Assembly (NCBI RefSeq): GCF_028372415.1
Contig: NC_092875.1
Coordinates: 351,560,225-351,624,224 of the forward strand
Source of the DNA: Notamacropus eugenii
Taxonomy: Eukaryota > Chordata > Mammalia > Diprotodontia > Macropodidae
Direction of reading: 5' to 3'
Length of the DNA stretch: 64,000 nucleotides
Part shown: positions 10,736 through 21,844 of the stretch, piece after piece
Position numbering within the stretch: position 1 is the stretch's first letter
How the letters are laid out: every line of letters begins with the position of its first letter
Notes under the pieces: generated by a model
What the model was told of the DNA's origin: nothing
Database searches by the model: none
The model's input: the letters and a program-made list of their open reading frames with translations, nothing else
Program-made: the position numbers and the translations under genes

Positions 10736-12495
10736 CTATGGAAAATGGAAGGATTTATGACAAAACAAGAAATAGAGAACATTATAAATTACAAAATGGA
10801 TATTTTTGATTACATTAGTTTTGCACAAAACCAATGCAACAAAGATTAGAAGGGAAGCAGAAAACTGGGAAACAATTTTTATAGTCAGCGTATTGCTGCA
10901 GTTCTCATTTCTAAAATAGAGAACAGAGTCAAATTTATAAGAATAGAAGTCTTTTCTCAATTGATTAATGGTCAAAGGATATGAAGAAACAGTTTTCAGA
11001 TGAAGAAATCAAAGCTATCTATAGTCATATGAAAAAAAGTTCTAAATCCCTATTGATTAGAGAAATGCAAATTAAAACAATTCTGAGGTACCACATCACA
11101 CCTATTAGATTGACTAACATGACAAAATGGGAAAATTGGAACACTAATGCATTGTTAGTGGATTTGTGAACTGATTCAGCCATTCTGGAGAGCAATTTGG
11201 GACAATGCTCAAAGGGCTATATACCTGTACATACCTTTTGAGTCAGCAATACCACTCTTAGGTCTGTATCCCAAAAAGATCATAAAAAGGTAAAGGGACC
11301 CACATGTACAAAAACTATTTATGGTAGCTCTTTTTGTGGTGGCCATGAATTGGAAATTGAGGGGATGCCCATCAACTGGGGAATAGATAAACAAGTTGTG
11401 GTATATGTATAATGTTAATCAAAGTTAAAGATCTTCCTGACCCATTAATGGGTCTGCACATTAAGGAAAGCTTGATTAAGGGAGGGCCACACCTTTTGTT
11501 AACTTTCTAACAAGTCATTGGTTCTCGAGGGTTGTAATGCTCTCTGGCTCTGAAAAGTATATAAATAACGTGAGGTGAGGTTTTACTTTGGGGCTTACTG
11601 ATTGGAAGTGTTTGTTTGGCCAGATGAGACTCTGGGCAGCTGCTAAAGAGCCCCCTGGCTTTGAAAACCCAGATGTTGGTGCTTCTCTGTCTGGTAACTT
11701 TGTATGTATAGTCAGACAGTTATCTGTCTGTTGATCTGGGATGTATGTATTGCTTATGGTCTGACAGTTGGAAGCCCTGTCTATTGATCTTTGTTTCTCT
11801 GTCTTTTCTCTGAAGTTCAGGGTGCTGACTTTTTCCCCTAAACTAAGTGAATGATATATGTGCTTGATTAAAGTGATTGTTGACCCCTTCAAAAGTCACT
11901 TTCCTTTTAGAAAAGTAGATCTAAGAACCTGTACAGCAGGCCTCCCTGTGCATGACAGGGTCCTTGCTAATGCAATATAGAAGTAGTAGAATATTATTGT
12001 TCCATAAAAAATGATGAGCAGATGGATTTCAGAAAAACCTGGAAAGACTTGCATGAACTGATACAGAGTGAAGTGAGCAGAACCAGAACATTGCACACAG
12101 TAACAGCAACATGGTATGATGACCACTTCTAATAAACTTAGCTCTTCTCAGAAATACAATGATTTAAGACAATTCCAAAAGACTCAAGATGGACTACACT
12201 CTCTACATACAGAGAAAAAATTATGGAGTCTGATTGAAGATTGAAGCACACTATATTCTCTCTTCTTTTTCTTTCTCATGGTTTTCCCCTTTTGTTCTGA
12301 TTCTTTCTCCATAACATAACTAATGTGAAAATATTTTTAATATGATTATACATGTATAGTCTACCATGGATTACATGCTGCCTTGGGGAGGGAGACAAAG
12401 GAGGAGCAAAGAAAAGAATTTGTAACTCATAATCTTACAAAAATGAATGTTGAAAACTATCTTTACATACAATTGGAAAAAATAAAATACTATTA
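10736..12495 (+). mobile_element. L1: L1 LINE 3' portion, interrupted by a solo LTR
   Basis: The C-terminal ORF2 remainder and 3' UTR of L1 are visible in order: 'atgaagaaacagttttcag' at 10981, 'caaagctatctatagtcata' near 11010, 'ctgaggtaccacatcacac' near 11083, 'gactcagcaataccact'-like sequence near 11240, 'ctctttttgtggtggcc' near 11327 and 'atgatgagcagatggatttc' near 12009. It ends with 'aattggaaaaaataaaatac'. A 62-codon open stretch at 10981-11169 is an ORF2 relic (SHMKKSSKSLLIREMQIK). The element is 5'-truncated. The LTR at 11413-11974 was inserted later. Confidence 0.85.
11413..11974 (+). mobile_element. Solo LTR, family A (ERV fossil)
   Basis: A unit of about 562 bp (tgttaatc ... taatgca) interrupts L1 sequence that is continuous in related copies. 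It aligns along its length with the LTR at 31518-32074. Shared blocks include 'aaagatcttcc', 'gctctggctctgaa', a TATA-like 'agtatataaata' near 11557, 'ttttac.t.ggggctta', 'gaaaacccaga.at.ttggtgctt', 'gcttgattaaagtgattg' and 'gatctaagaacctgt'. No internal region is attached. The flanking target duplication is no longer exact. Confidence 0.8.
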
Positions 12496-12849
12496 AGGGA
12501 ACAAAAATTCTCCCTCTAGTCAAAACTAAGAAAGATATCTGATCCCATCTATGATTTTTTAAAAATTTTGCATGTAATTGAGAAGTATGTTATGTTCTAT
12601 GATATGTTATGTTGGGCTAAATTGAATTTTGACAGAGAACTTTCCAGTTTTACATAAGCTATAGTCAAATGCAAAGTAATTCAAAATTTCAGGTTAACTG
12701 AACACCAGGCTGAAAACTGATTTTAATTTTTCATTCTTCCTTATATAATGTGTCTTAATGGTCTACCCTTTTCATCCTTCTCTTAAATCAGCATCAAATG
12801 TTTTATAATTTATATGTGGAATTGTTATTTCTCTTTCATTTCTACATTT
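12496..12849. other. Unassigned AT-rich DNA
   Basis: This follows the L1 A-rich tail. No feature was recognised. Confidence 0.3.
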
Positions 12850-13200
12850 GCCATAATCTTTATTAAGCTTCTAAAACTCTTGTTCATGCAAATGAGATCT
12901 GTTAACTTTCTGAAGCTCTTTAAAGTAGGCTCTTGTTAGTTTGATGATAACACTAAATATGAAAATTACTTTAGGTAGCAGCACTATTTTTCTCATATTT
13001 TCATCATTCAATAATGGGCAATGAACACCCTCAATAGTATCAGAAAATAGTGATAATTATGTCTCCCTTTTTCCTTATGTTCACACCTTCTATTTCTTTT
13101 TCTCATCTTATTGCTATCACTTGTATTTCCAGAGCTATTTTAGGAATAGGGAAAGGTGAACATTCTTGTTTAATCCGTTAATTTATTGGGGAAGACTGTA
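12850..13200 (-). mobile_element. L1: L1 ORF2 fragment, antisense
   Basis: 'ctatttctttttctcatctt', 'attgctatcacttgtatttc' and 'ggtgaacattcttgtttaat' are antisense L1 reverse-transcriptase-region sequence (compare the L1 at 21845). It is short and degenerate. Confidence 0.5.
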
Positions 13201-13459
13201 GTAGTCACCCCCTTTCAAGAAATTCAGGTTAGGGTTTCTGATATGTTATTATTTTCTGTAATTCATTAGGGTTTCTGATGTGTTATTTTCTATAATTCAT
13301 AACTCAATTTTTATCCTTTAAATATAATTCATCACTCATAAATTCTATTTCATAATTCAGTTTCATAAATAAAAAAATCCTAGGATTTCAAAACTATGTG
13401 GAAGCTCAGTTGCTATCTGTAACACAAGAATCCATTCTACAACATGTCTGACAATCTCT

Positions 13460-13850
13460 TCATACAGACTTTGTTTGAAGACCTGCAATGGCAAGGGCCA
13501 TTGTCAAGGGACCCTCCCCAGGAAGTCTATTTCAATTTTGAAAATCTCTGTTAGGTTTTCTTTATTTCAAGCTAGACCTTCCTTTTTAGAGATTCAAATA
13601 GTTTCTACGAGTTCTATCCTTGGAAACTAAGTAGAAAAATGTATTCTCTTTCATATGATATCCCTTCAAAATATTAAATATCACTGTCATTTTGCTAGTC
13701 TTCTCTTCTCCAGGCTAAACATCTTCAGTTCATTCCACTGAGTCTCACATGACGTGATCACAAGGCTCTTTCCCATCCATACTGCTTTCCTGTTACCGAA
13801 CATTCTTCCACTCTTCAGTGTGAGGTACAGTGTCCACTAATAACACATTT
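13460..13850 (-). mobile_element. L3: CR1/L3 LINE fragment
   Basis: 'ttctcttctccaggctaaac' at about 13700 followed by 'ttcagttcattccactga', 'tcacatgacgtgatc' and 'ggctctttcccatcc' is the antisense of the CR1/L3 ORF2 C-terminal and 3' region. The sense relative in this window is at 16190-17080. Ancient and non-coding. Confidence 0.65.
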
Positions 13851-14169
13851 GTATTCTCTTCTTAAATAGATCATGCCCTGAAGATACTTTGATGTAGAAA
13901 TTTAGATCTTTACAGCTTTACCTTGGGGAAACAAAATTACATATCCTAAATCAAATTAACATCCACAATCACATAAGTGTTGGATGAGACTTAGAAAGCA
14001 AGGTCAACGTTCATGCTTTGTCCTAATCCACTCATCCCATAGTCTTGATAGAGTTTTCCCTAAAATGTACCCAAATAGCTATGTAAGAACTCTCGGATGC
14101 TTGACAGGAGAAATCCTGACTTAGAAGCATAATCCAACAAGAATTAAGGATCCCTCAAATCTGAGTGTC

Positions 14170-14325
14170 TCTTATTTCTATCTTCCTATTGGAATATACT
14201 TTGGTGTTGGTCTCACAAATTGAGGAAGTGTTCCTCCTAGTGGTCTGGTACCCTTCATTTTACCCTGACAAAGTAGTAGGTGCTCAATAAATATTTAATG
14301 AAATTAAATTCATTGTAGCATTGAA
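14170..14325 (+). mobile_element. Possible L2 3' end
   Basis: 'aaagtagtaggtgctcaata' followed by 'aatatttaatgaaatt' resembles the L2 terminus (agtaggtgcttaataaatg). The upstream part is too diverged to be sure. Confidence 0.45.
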
Positions 14326-15555
14326 AGTGCTTTAATTTGACATCCATGACCCTTCACAACTTTAAACTGTCAGCCACATTTCACATTGTTCTTCCTGATA
14401 CACTATGTGCCGCAGCCAAAAAGGAATGAACATATTATACATATGCCCACTTGCTATGATTTTATGTATACATCTATATACAATCTATAATCCCTTTCCA
14501 CACTCCTATCATCTCTGTCAATATCCTAACTTATGCTAACATCACCTAAAGACTGTCCTATTTCTGACCTTCTTTACTTTGAGTTCTCAATTTCAACTCC
14601 TGAATTCTTCAGATCCCTTTTGTCAAGATTCATGTGATGTCTAATTCTGACATACAATTCCAGTCATTGTGATACCACTCCTATGTAAGTATCAGAGAAT
14701 ATCTGCATAAACAATGAAAGATTGAAAATATCTGTTTACGTTTCTATACCAACATGCTCACAAATCTTATCCAAATGACTATTCAAAGTCTCATAAGGCC
14801 ATATTCATATGGACTTCAGAGGGTCATTATCTCCTGAACATCTCTTCATACTATTATATACTTTGACTTTTCTCCTAAGGAATAATTTTTGCTAACTTCA
14901 GTTTCCTAGGAAGGTTCTATGCATCTGGAAATTGTCCAACATTCCTATGTGGCCAGATTAAGCACCTCTGTTTAGTGGAGTAGATTGGTAAATCCAATTT
15001 TTCTATTACCATATAAGTTCTGGGTGGGCAGAACATAGGGATTATATTCCAAATTTGGAAGCATATTGAGGAGAAACTTACAGGGAATAATTGGATTCCC
15101 CTATTGACATTGACATTACTGATCATAAGGATCAACATGTGGTTCCACAAGAGTTGAAATTAAGACTTTTCATGGCATTAAATGAAAGGCATCTGCTAGG
15201 TAAATCTGCTTGTTCCCTTTCCAGCACCATAGATCTCAGGAGGATTGAAGCAATAGGTCCATATTCTAATCAATCAATGAAATTCTGACAAGAAATGAGA
15301 TCTTACCGGCAGCATTGTCTGTAAAAGGTGGAAGAAAATGTTACACTATTCTCAGCATTTGGTCCAAGAGGTATTCAAGAAACATATGGCAAAGTTAGTT
15401 GGCATGACATCCCAAATATCCTATGGAATAAGCCATATATACTATATTTGATAGGGATGCCCACATTTTCCTTGTTTTCAATGAAAATGAAGTTAAAAGA
15501 AATGCATGAATGTGTTCTTAATTGCTCTTGAAAAAGTAAAATGTCCAAAATTTCA
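14326..15555. other. Intergenic DNA, nothing recognised
   Basis: It contains only short open frames, for example 65 codons at 15091-15288 and 67 codons at 15328-15531. They lie in different reading frames, and neither resembles a family I know. I do not call genes here. Confidence 0.4.
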
Positions 15556-15559
15556 CATA

Positions 15560-15662
15560 AGCTGTCTCATCATTGGAATGTAAACTCCTTGATTAAAAAG
15601 GACTTTGTTCCTCTTCTAGTTGTATCCTTGGTGCTTTGTATATAGTAAGTAATGAATACCTT
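15560..15662 (+). mobile_element. L2: L2 3' end
   Basis: 'ggaatgtaaactccttgatt' then 'ggactttgttcctctt', 'gtatccttggtgctttgtat' and 'agtaagtaatgaatacc' matches the ordered motifs of the L2 3' terminus. Confidence 0.65.
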
Positions 15663-16189
15663 TTCTTTCTACCATTTCAAATTTGATATCTTATGAATCT
15701 GGAAGGCAAACTCATATATAACCAGATGTAACCTGATAGCATATGGGAGAGAGGAAGGAAATAGCTTTTTTTTCTTTCAATAGTTATTTAGAAATACTTC
15801 TTCTGCCTTATCTTTTGGACAGGTTCATGGTGGTAGGCCCTGTAGAAACTAGGAGACATTAAATCCCCTAATGGAAAGATATTGACAAAAATCTATGATA
15901 TAACATTGCCAGGTGACATTCGACCACACTGAAAAATATTGTGTAGGGATTTTTCACAAGAGATGGTAATACATTATGCCTTAGGGACAAAAAAAATCAA
16001 ACACCATCAAAAGTGTTGATTCCATGCCTTTTCCCCACACTACAGTGGAATTATAATGCAGCCATAATAAAAAACATAGTGTATGGCAAATTTATCACAT
16101 AATAATAATGGATAGAATCTAAATAGATTTAACAAAGCTTGTGATAAAGAATCTCACTGTTCTTACAGATACAATTACATGGTACTCAG

Positions 16190-17080
16190 AACTGATTGAA
16201 TGATCAGACATAAAAAAAAAAAAATTAGTTGTGAATGGTCCAGTGACATTGTGGTAGGTGGTAGAGTAACTCAGAAATCTGTACTTGAAACTTTGATGTT
16301 TAACATTTTTTTATCAATGTCTGCTAAATGCAATGATGTCATTTTCATCAAATTTATAGATAGCATCATGCTGGAAAACATAGGTAAAACAATATCAGTA
16401 TTCAATAATATCTTGATATGGTAGAGTACTGAGCTAACCTAATGAAATTCAATAAGAATATGTTGGCTTAAAAACAACAACAGCAACAACCTAGCAAGTA
16501 TAAGATGGAAGAGATATAGACAATAATTGTTCTGAAAAAAATATTGATTTTTGTTGTAATCTCATTAAGAGATAGAACTAGCTCCCAAAACTAAGGTGAT
16601 TTGGAGCTGCATTAATAGAGCTTCTAAGAATCAAGAGGTGACAGTGACACTGTACTGCATTCTTATCAGACATCCTTTGGAATATGGGGTTCAGTTTTGC
16701 TTACTAGTCATGTTTTGATATTGATAAATTGTAGTAGGTCCAGAATGGTGTAGGGTCTTGAGTCCATATCATATGAGAATTAGTTGAAGGGACTCTCTCT
16801 GTTTAGCCTGAAGAAAAAGAAAGAGCTCAGCCAAGACAAGATGGCAGTCTACAAGCTGTTGAATAGTCACAGAGCATAGAACCAGGAAGAGTTGGTAGAA
16901 GTTGCAAAATGACAAAATTAGGTTAAATATCTGCAAAAACTTCCTAACCATTAGATCCAAAAGTTGAAAAATGTCACCTGTCTCAAGAGAAATTAAATTG
17001 TTAACTTGTAAGTCCTTGTAGGTCCTCAAGGAGGGGCCATATAACCACTTTTGTATGTTAGTTTTGTAGTACAGACATCA
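16190..17080 (+). mobile_element. L3: CR1/L3 LINE ORF2 fragment
   Basis: A degenerate sense copy of the CR1-clade (L3) reverse-transcriptase region. Visible are the relic of the 'gtgaatgg ... caggatctgtgcttgg' block (about 16230-16290), 'gatgtttaacatttttttat' (16298), the decayed catalytic-site stretch near 16345, 'ctgcattaatagagcttcta' (16608), 'ggggttcagttttgctta' (16687), 'gtttagcctgaagaaaaaga' (16800) and 'aaaaacttcctaaccattag' (16935). No open frame remains. Ancient mammalian insertion. Confidence 0.75.
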
Positions 17081-18316
17081 TACCTATAGACATTGTCCTG
17101 AATTTTCTCATCAATTTTCAAATTCTGTAATTCTATAATAGTATGCATGCTGTAATGGAGATAAATGTGTTTAGAGATTATCTGTTTTGATTCTCTCATT
17201 TTAGAAAGAAGGAAACCAATATCCAGAGAGATTAGTTGAATTAAATGGTCTTTTCTCAGTCCTCATCCTTTTTAGCCTATCTGTAGTCTTGGACAATGTT
17301 AAATATCTTCTCCTGGATGTTCTCTCCTGTCCAGGTTTTCCTTATGGTGCTTTCTACTAGCTTTTGTCTTATCTGTATGATCATGCCTTCTCAGTCAACT
17401 TTGCTGGTTCTTAATCCACATCTTTTAAATAGTTCTTTTTTCCAATTACATGTAAAGACAATTTTAACAATTTTTTTTTAATTTTTATTTATTTATTTAA
17501 AATTTATTTAACTTTTAACATTCATTTTCAGAAAAGTTTGGGTGCCAAATTTTCTCCCCATTTGTCCCCTCCCTCCACCCCAAACCACCGAGCATTCTGA
17601 TTGCCCCTATCACCAATCTGCTCTTTCTTCTATCATACCTCCCTTCCCTTGTCTCCATCTTCTCTTTTGTCCTGTAGGGCCAGATAACTTTCTATACCCC
17701 ATTACCTGTATTTCTCATTTCCTAGTAGCAAGAATAGTACTTGACAGTTGTTCCTAAAACTTTGAGTTCCAACTTCTCTTCATCCCTCCTTTCCGACCCA
17801 TTCCCTTTGGGAAGGCAAGTAATTCAATATAGGACATATCTGTGTAGTTTTGCAAATGACCTCCATGACAATCATGTTGTACAAGACTAACCATATTTCC
17901 CTCCATCCTATCCTGCCCCCATTGTTTCTATTCTCTCTTTTGATCCTGTCCCTCCCCATGAGTGTTGACCTCAAATTACTCCCTCCTCCCATTGCCTTCC
18001 CTTCCATCATCCCCCCCCACCCTGCTTATCCCCTTCTCCCTGACTTTCCTGTATTGTAAGATAGGTTTTCATACCAAAATGAGTGTGCATTTTATTCCTT
18101 CCGTTAGTCAAATGTGATGAGAGTAAATTTCATGTTTTTCTCTCACCTCCCCTCTTTTTCCCTCCACTAAAAAGTCTTTTGCCTGTCTCTTTTATGAGAG
18201 ATTAATTTGCCCCATTCCATTTCTCCCTTTCTCCCCCCAATATATTTCTCTCTTACCCCTTTATTTCATTTTTTTTTAAATTATGATCCCATCCTATTCC
18301 ATTCACTCTGTGCTCT

Positions 18317-18318
<2 letters not shown>

Positions 18319-18353
<35 letters not shown>
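18319..18353. repeat. (GT)n microsatellite in HAL1 3' UTR
   Basis: About 16-17 GT units lie between 'tgctctctct' and 'atgtaatcccacc'. The homologous site in copy 2 (about 28055-28070) is only a short 'atacacatagacagag', and in copy 3 (51749-51824) it is a long CA/TG palindrome. Confidence 0.9.
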
Positions 18354-18356
<3 letters not shown>

Positions 18357-18492
18357 AATCCCACCAACTACCCAGATACTGAAAAGTTTCAAGAGTTACA
18401 AAGATTGTCTTTCCATGTAGGAATGTAAACAGTTCAACTTTAGTAAATTCCCTTATGACTTCTCTTTGCTGTTTATCTTTTCCTGCTTCTCT

Positions 18493-19536
18493 TCATTGTT
18501 GTGTTTGAAAGTCAAATTTTCTTTTCAGCTCTGGTCTTTTCATCAAGAATGCTGGAAAGTCCTCAATTTCATTGAAAGACCATTTTTTCCCCTGAAGTAT
18601 TATACTCAGTTTTGCTGGGTAGGTGATTCTTAGTTTTAGTCCTAGTTTCTTTGGCTTCTGGAATATCATATTCCACACCATTCTATCCCTTAACCTAGAA
18701 GCTGCTAGATCTTGTATTATCCTGATTGTATTTCCACAATACTTGAATTGCTTCTTTCTAGCTGCTTGCAATATTTTCTCCTTGATCAGGGAGTTCTGGA
18801 ATTTGGCCACAATGTTCCTAGGAGATTCTCTTTTTGGATCTCTTTCAGGTGGTGATCAGTGGATTCCTTGAATATTTATTTTGCCCTCTGGTTCTAGAAT
18901 CTCAGGGCAGTTTTCATTGATAATTTCATGAAAGGTGATGTCTAGGCTCTTTTTTTGATCATGGCTTTCAGGTAGTCCCATAACTTTTAAAGTGTCTCTC
19001 CTGGTTCTATTTTCCAGGTCAGTTGTTTTTCCAATGAGATATTTCACATTATCTTCTATTTTTTCATTCTTTTGGTTTTGTTTTGTGATTTCTTGGTTTC
19101 TTATAAAGTCATTAGCCTCCATCTGCTCCATTCTAATTTTGAAAGAACTATTTTCTTCAGTGAGCTTTTGAACCTCCTTTTCCATTTGGCTAATTCTGCT
19201 TTTTAAAGCATTCTTCTCCTCATTGGCTTTTTGAACCTCTTTTGCCAATTGAGTTAGCCTATTTTTCAAGGTGTTATTTTCTTCAGCATTTTTTTGGGTC
19301 TCCTTTAGCAAGGTGTTGATCTGCTTTTCATGCTTTTCCTGCATGTCTCTCATTTCTCTTCCCAGTTTTTCCTTCACCTCTCTAACTTGATTTTCAAAAT
19401 CCTTTTTGAGCTCTTCCATGGCCTGAGCCCATTGAATATTTATTTTGGATGTTTGTGATATAGAAGCCTTGATTTCCATGTCTTTCCCTGATGGTAGGCA
19501 TTGTTCTTCCTCATCTGAAAGGATGGGAGGAGACAC
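18493..19536 (-). pseudogene. L1/HAL1 ORF1p, one in-frame stop
   Basis: This is an RNA-binding ORF1 protein of L1 type. In L1, ORF1p trimerises through a coiled coil and coats the element RNA in cytoplasmic RNPs. Here about 347 codons run in one frame from an ATG at 19536. Residues about 35-150 are heptad-rich coiled coil (EELKKDFENQ, LTQLAKEVQK, KNALKSRISQMEKEVQKL). Residues about 175-225 are RRM-like (TRRDTLKVMGLPE). The C-terminal domain includes ILQAARKKQFKYCGNTIRI and the diagnostic YPAKLSIILQGKKWSF. The only break is a TGA at 18856-18858, in the stretch IH*SPPERDPKR, where copy 2 has Gln and placental L1 usually has Arg. A CGA to TGA CpG change would explain it. The length is normal for ORF1p. 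There is no ORF2 downstream. Confidence 0.85.
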
Positions 19537-20262
19537 CTGTTCACCAAGAAAGTAACCTTCTATGGTCTTTTTTTATCCCCTTTTCTGGGCATTTTCCCAG
19601 CCAGTTATTTGACTTCTGAGTGTTCTCTCCACACCCACCATGCCTGCAGATCTGCCCAGCCAGCACTTGGGGTCTGAGATTCAAATGCTGCTTCCCAGCC
19701 TCAGGGCTTTTCGTGGGAGCAGGGCTGCTATTCAGTGTGAGGTTAAGTTCAGGTGCTCAGGTGGGGGCAGGGCTGCCTCACGGGCTTAGTTCCCTCAGGG
19801 GGTTTATGTGGAGACCTTCAACAATGGATCCAGGCTCCTGCCTGCTTTGGGAGCCCTTGTCTGCTGCTGCCTCTGCCGCTGCCTCCCAAGGAGGCCTGAG
19901 TTATGGGGACACCCCTTTCCCCTCTTGGCCAGCCAAAAAGTTTCACTGGCCTTTGGCACCTGTGGGTGGAGGGACCTGCACTGTGGCTGGAGATTCCATC
20001 CCTGGAGCCTGCTTGGATCTGCTCCACTTGGTGCCATGTGGCCAAGGCAGGGCTGGTCTGTGATCCCGGGTCCAGTGCACGACAGACCTTTCATGTTGGT
20101 TTTTCAGATCTCTCTGGAACAGAAATCTCCTCTACTCTGTTGTTCTGTGGCTTCTGCTGCTCCAGAATTTGTTGGGGGTTCTTCTTTACAGGTATTTTAT
20201 GGGCTGTGGGTTTGGAGCTAGCATATGTGTATCTTTCTACTCTGCCATCTTGGCTCCTCCCC
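19537..20262 (-). promoter_or_regulatory. HAL1 5' UTR / L1-type internal promoter
   Basis: GC-rich, unlike the AT-rich surroundings. Its outer end contains CAAGATGGC (complement of 20244-20252), the YY1 site that positions transcription start in placental L1. The homologous end of copy 3 reads CTAAGATGGC near 53028-53037. YY1 binding and promoter activity are inferred from L1 and not shown. The plus strand of this region has several overlapping open frames (127-147 codons). Confidence 0.6.
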
Positions 20263-21281
20263 AACTACCTTAACAATCTTTTTTAAAAAATGCTGAGCTC
20301 CAAATTTTTCCCTCCCTTCTTCACCTCCCCCCTCCCCAACCCTAAGATGGTAAGCAATTTGATCTAGGTTATTTATGTGCAATCATGTAAAACTATTTCA
20401 TGCTGTAAATGAAGAAATAGGCAAAAAAAACCATAAAATGAAGAAAGTGAAAACAGTATACTTCTATCTATATTTAGATTATATCAGTTCTTTCTCTGGA
20501 TGTAGATGGCATTTTCTATCAGGTGTCCTTTAGAATTGTCTTGGATCATTGTGTTGCTGAAAAGAGTTGTCATGTATAGTTGATTGCTGCACAGTGTTGC
20601 TGCTAATACTGTGTACAATGTACTGGTTCTGCTGACTTTACTTTGCATTGGTTTATGTAAGCGTTTCCAGGTTTTTCTGAAATACACTTGTTCATCATTG
20701 ATGGTACAATAAATAATATTCCTTTACATTCATATGCCATAACTTGTTCATCCATTCCCCCATTGATGGGCATCCCTTCAATTGCCCCCACAAAAAGTTA
20801 CTATAAATATTTTTGCACATGCAGGTTCTTTTTTCTTAATCTCTTTGGGATACAGACCTAGTAGTGGTATTTCTAGATCAAATGGTATACACATACTTTA
20901 CTGGTTCTTAAGCCAGATCTTAACCCATGGCAATTGTGTGTGCACTTCACGGCTCCTCTCTTCCCCCTCTGCATTCACTTGGTAATCTTATTAGGTTGCA
21001 TAGGTTCATTTTTCTCTATGCAGATGATTCCCAGATCTGCATATCCAGTCCCAACTTCTCTCCTATCTCCTATCATCAATTGCCTGTACATCCCATAGGT
21101 ATTTCAAGCTAAACCTGCCAAAATTGAGCTCATTGTCTTCCTCCACACTCCCTTACCCCTACCACCATTATCCCCCATCCCCAGAAACCCTTACCTCTTC
21201 TGAACTTCCTTGTTTTGGTCAAGGTCAGGCATAACCATTTCCTCAGTCACTTAGGTTAGTAATCTTGATATCATCTTTAAT

Positions 21282-21292
21282 TTCTCTCTCTC

Positions 21293-21337
<45 letters not shown>

Positions 21338-21347
21338 TTCTGTCTCT
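21282..21347. repeat. (CT)n microsatellite
   Basis: An almost pure CT tract inside the right arm of the split L2 copy. Confidence 0.95.
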
Positions 21348-21844
21348 CCACATATCCAAGCTTTTGCTGAGTCATGTCATTTCATTACATACCACCTTTT
21401 CACCCAGAAAACCTTAGCACAGGTCTTTATCATCTCACACCTGGGCTACTATAATGACCTTCCTGTTAGATTCCCTGCCTCAAATTATTTTTCCACTCAA
21501 ATTCATTTCCTGCTCAGCTTTCAAAGTGATATTCCTAAAGTGTGGGTCTGACCATGTCACCCTCCCCTCCTACAATGAATAAATTCCTCTGGTTCCCTCA
21601 CACTTTCAAGAGCAAATACAAAGTCCTGTTGAACTGTTATAGGCTTTCATAATTTGACCTCTTCCTATATTTAGAGTCTTTACTCTCTTTTTTCATATAT
21701 TCTACACAAGTCAGGGATACTGGCCTACTTATTGCCCTCAGACAGGGTATTCTATGAGACTCTATCCATTATACTGTCTGTCTCCCTGCTCTGGAATGCT
21801 TTTACTCCTTACTCTAACCTATTTGCTTCCTAGGCTTGTGCAAG

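Larger units (their letters stand above)
17481..20262 (-). mobile_element. HAL1: Near full-length HAL1-like (half-L1) element, copy 1
   Basis: A unit of about 2.78 kb on the minus strand. It starts with the typical mammalian L1 5' end (GGGGAGGAGCCAAGATGGC, complement of 20244-20262). It then has a GC-rich 5' UTR of about 0.7 kb, one L1-type ORF1 (18493-19536) and a purine-rich 3' UTR of about 1 kb ending in A-rich sequence near 17490. There is no ORF2. It sits inside an L1 3' end, with an imperfect target duplication 'ttaacaa(t/c)' plus T-run at 17464 and 20270. Elements with ORF1 and a 3' UTR but no ORF2 are the known HAL1 class. HAL1 depends on L1 ORF2 in trans (family knowledge). The name is from memory. 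Confidence 0.8.
17428..20894 (-). mobile_element. L1: L1 LINE 3' fragment inserted in L2, itself split by HAL1
   Basis: Antisense L1 3' UTR tail is seen at 17428-17480 (complement of 'tgtaattggaaaaaa'). The rest follows at 20270-20894: 'gcagtggtatt'-type end near 20862, 'gatgggcatcccttcaattg' at 20765, 'gtttccaggtttttctga' at 20663 and 'ttctttctctggatgtagat' at 20489. It is flanked by an imperfect direct repeat of the L2 target: 'actttgctggttcttaat' from 17398 and 'actttactggttcttaag' from 20895. This is a 5'-truncated insertion. Confidence 0.8.
17230..21840 (+). mobile_element. L2: L2 LINE split by a nested L1/HAL1 insertion
   Basis: The left part (17233-17427) carries L2 ORF2 blocks: 'tggtcttttctcagtcctca' and a diverged 'ctctgtagtcttggacaatg'-like stretch. 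The right part (20895-21840) continues with 'gcagatgattcccagatctg' (21021), 'caaaattgagctcattgtct' (21118), 'gggctactataatgaccttc' (21445), 'aaagtgtgggtctgaccatg' (21537) and 'ccctgctctggaatgctttt' (21785). Removing 17428-20894 restores the L2 order. A (CT)n tract lies within the right part. Confidence 0.8.

Noticed and set aside
15091-15531. Two neighbouring 65-67-codon frames as exons of one gene
   Set aside because: They lie in different reading frames, neither resembles a known protein, and no clear splice pair links them.
19620-20221. Overlapping plus-strand open frames of 137-147 codons as possible genes
   Set aside because: They lie antisense in the GC-rich 5' UTR of HAL1 copy 1, in several frames at once; GC-rich DNA gives long chance frames. 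Only the frame shared with copy 3 is kept, as a finding.
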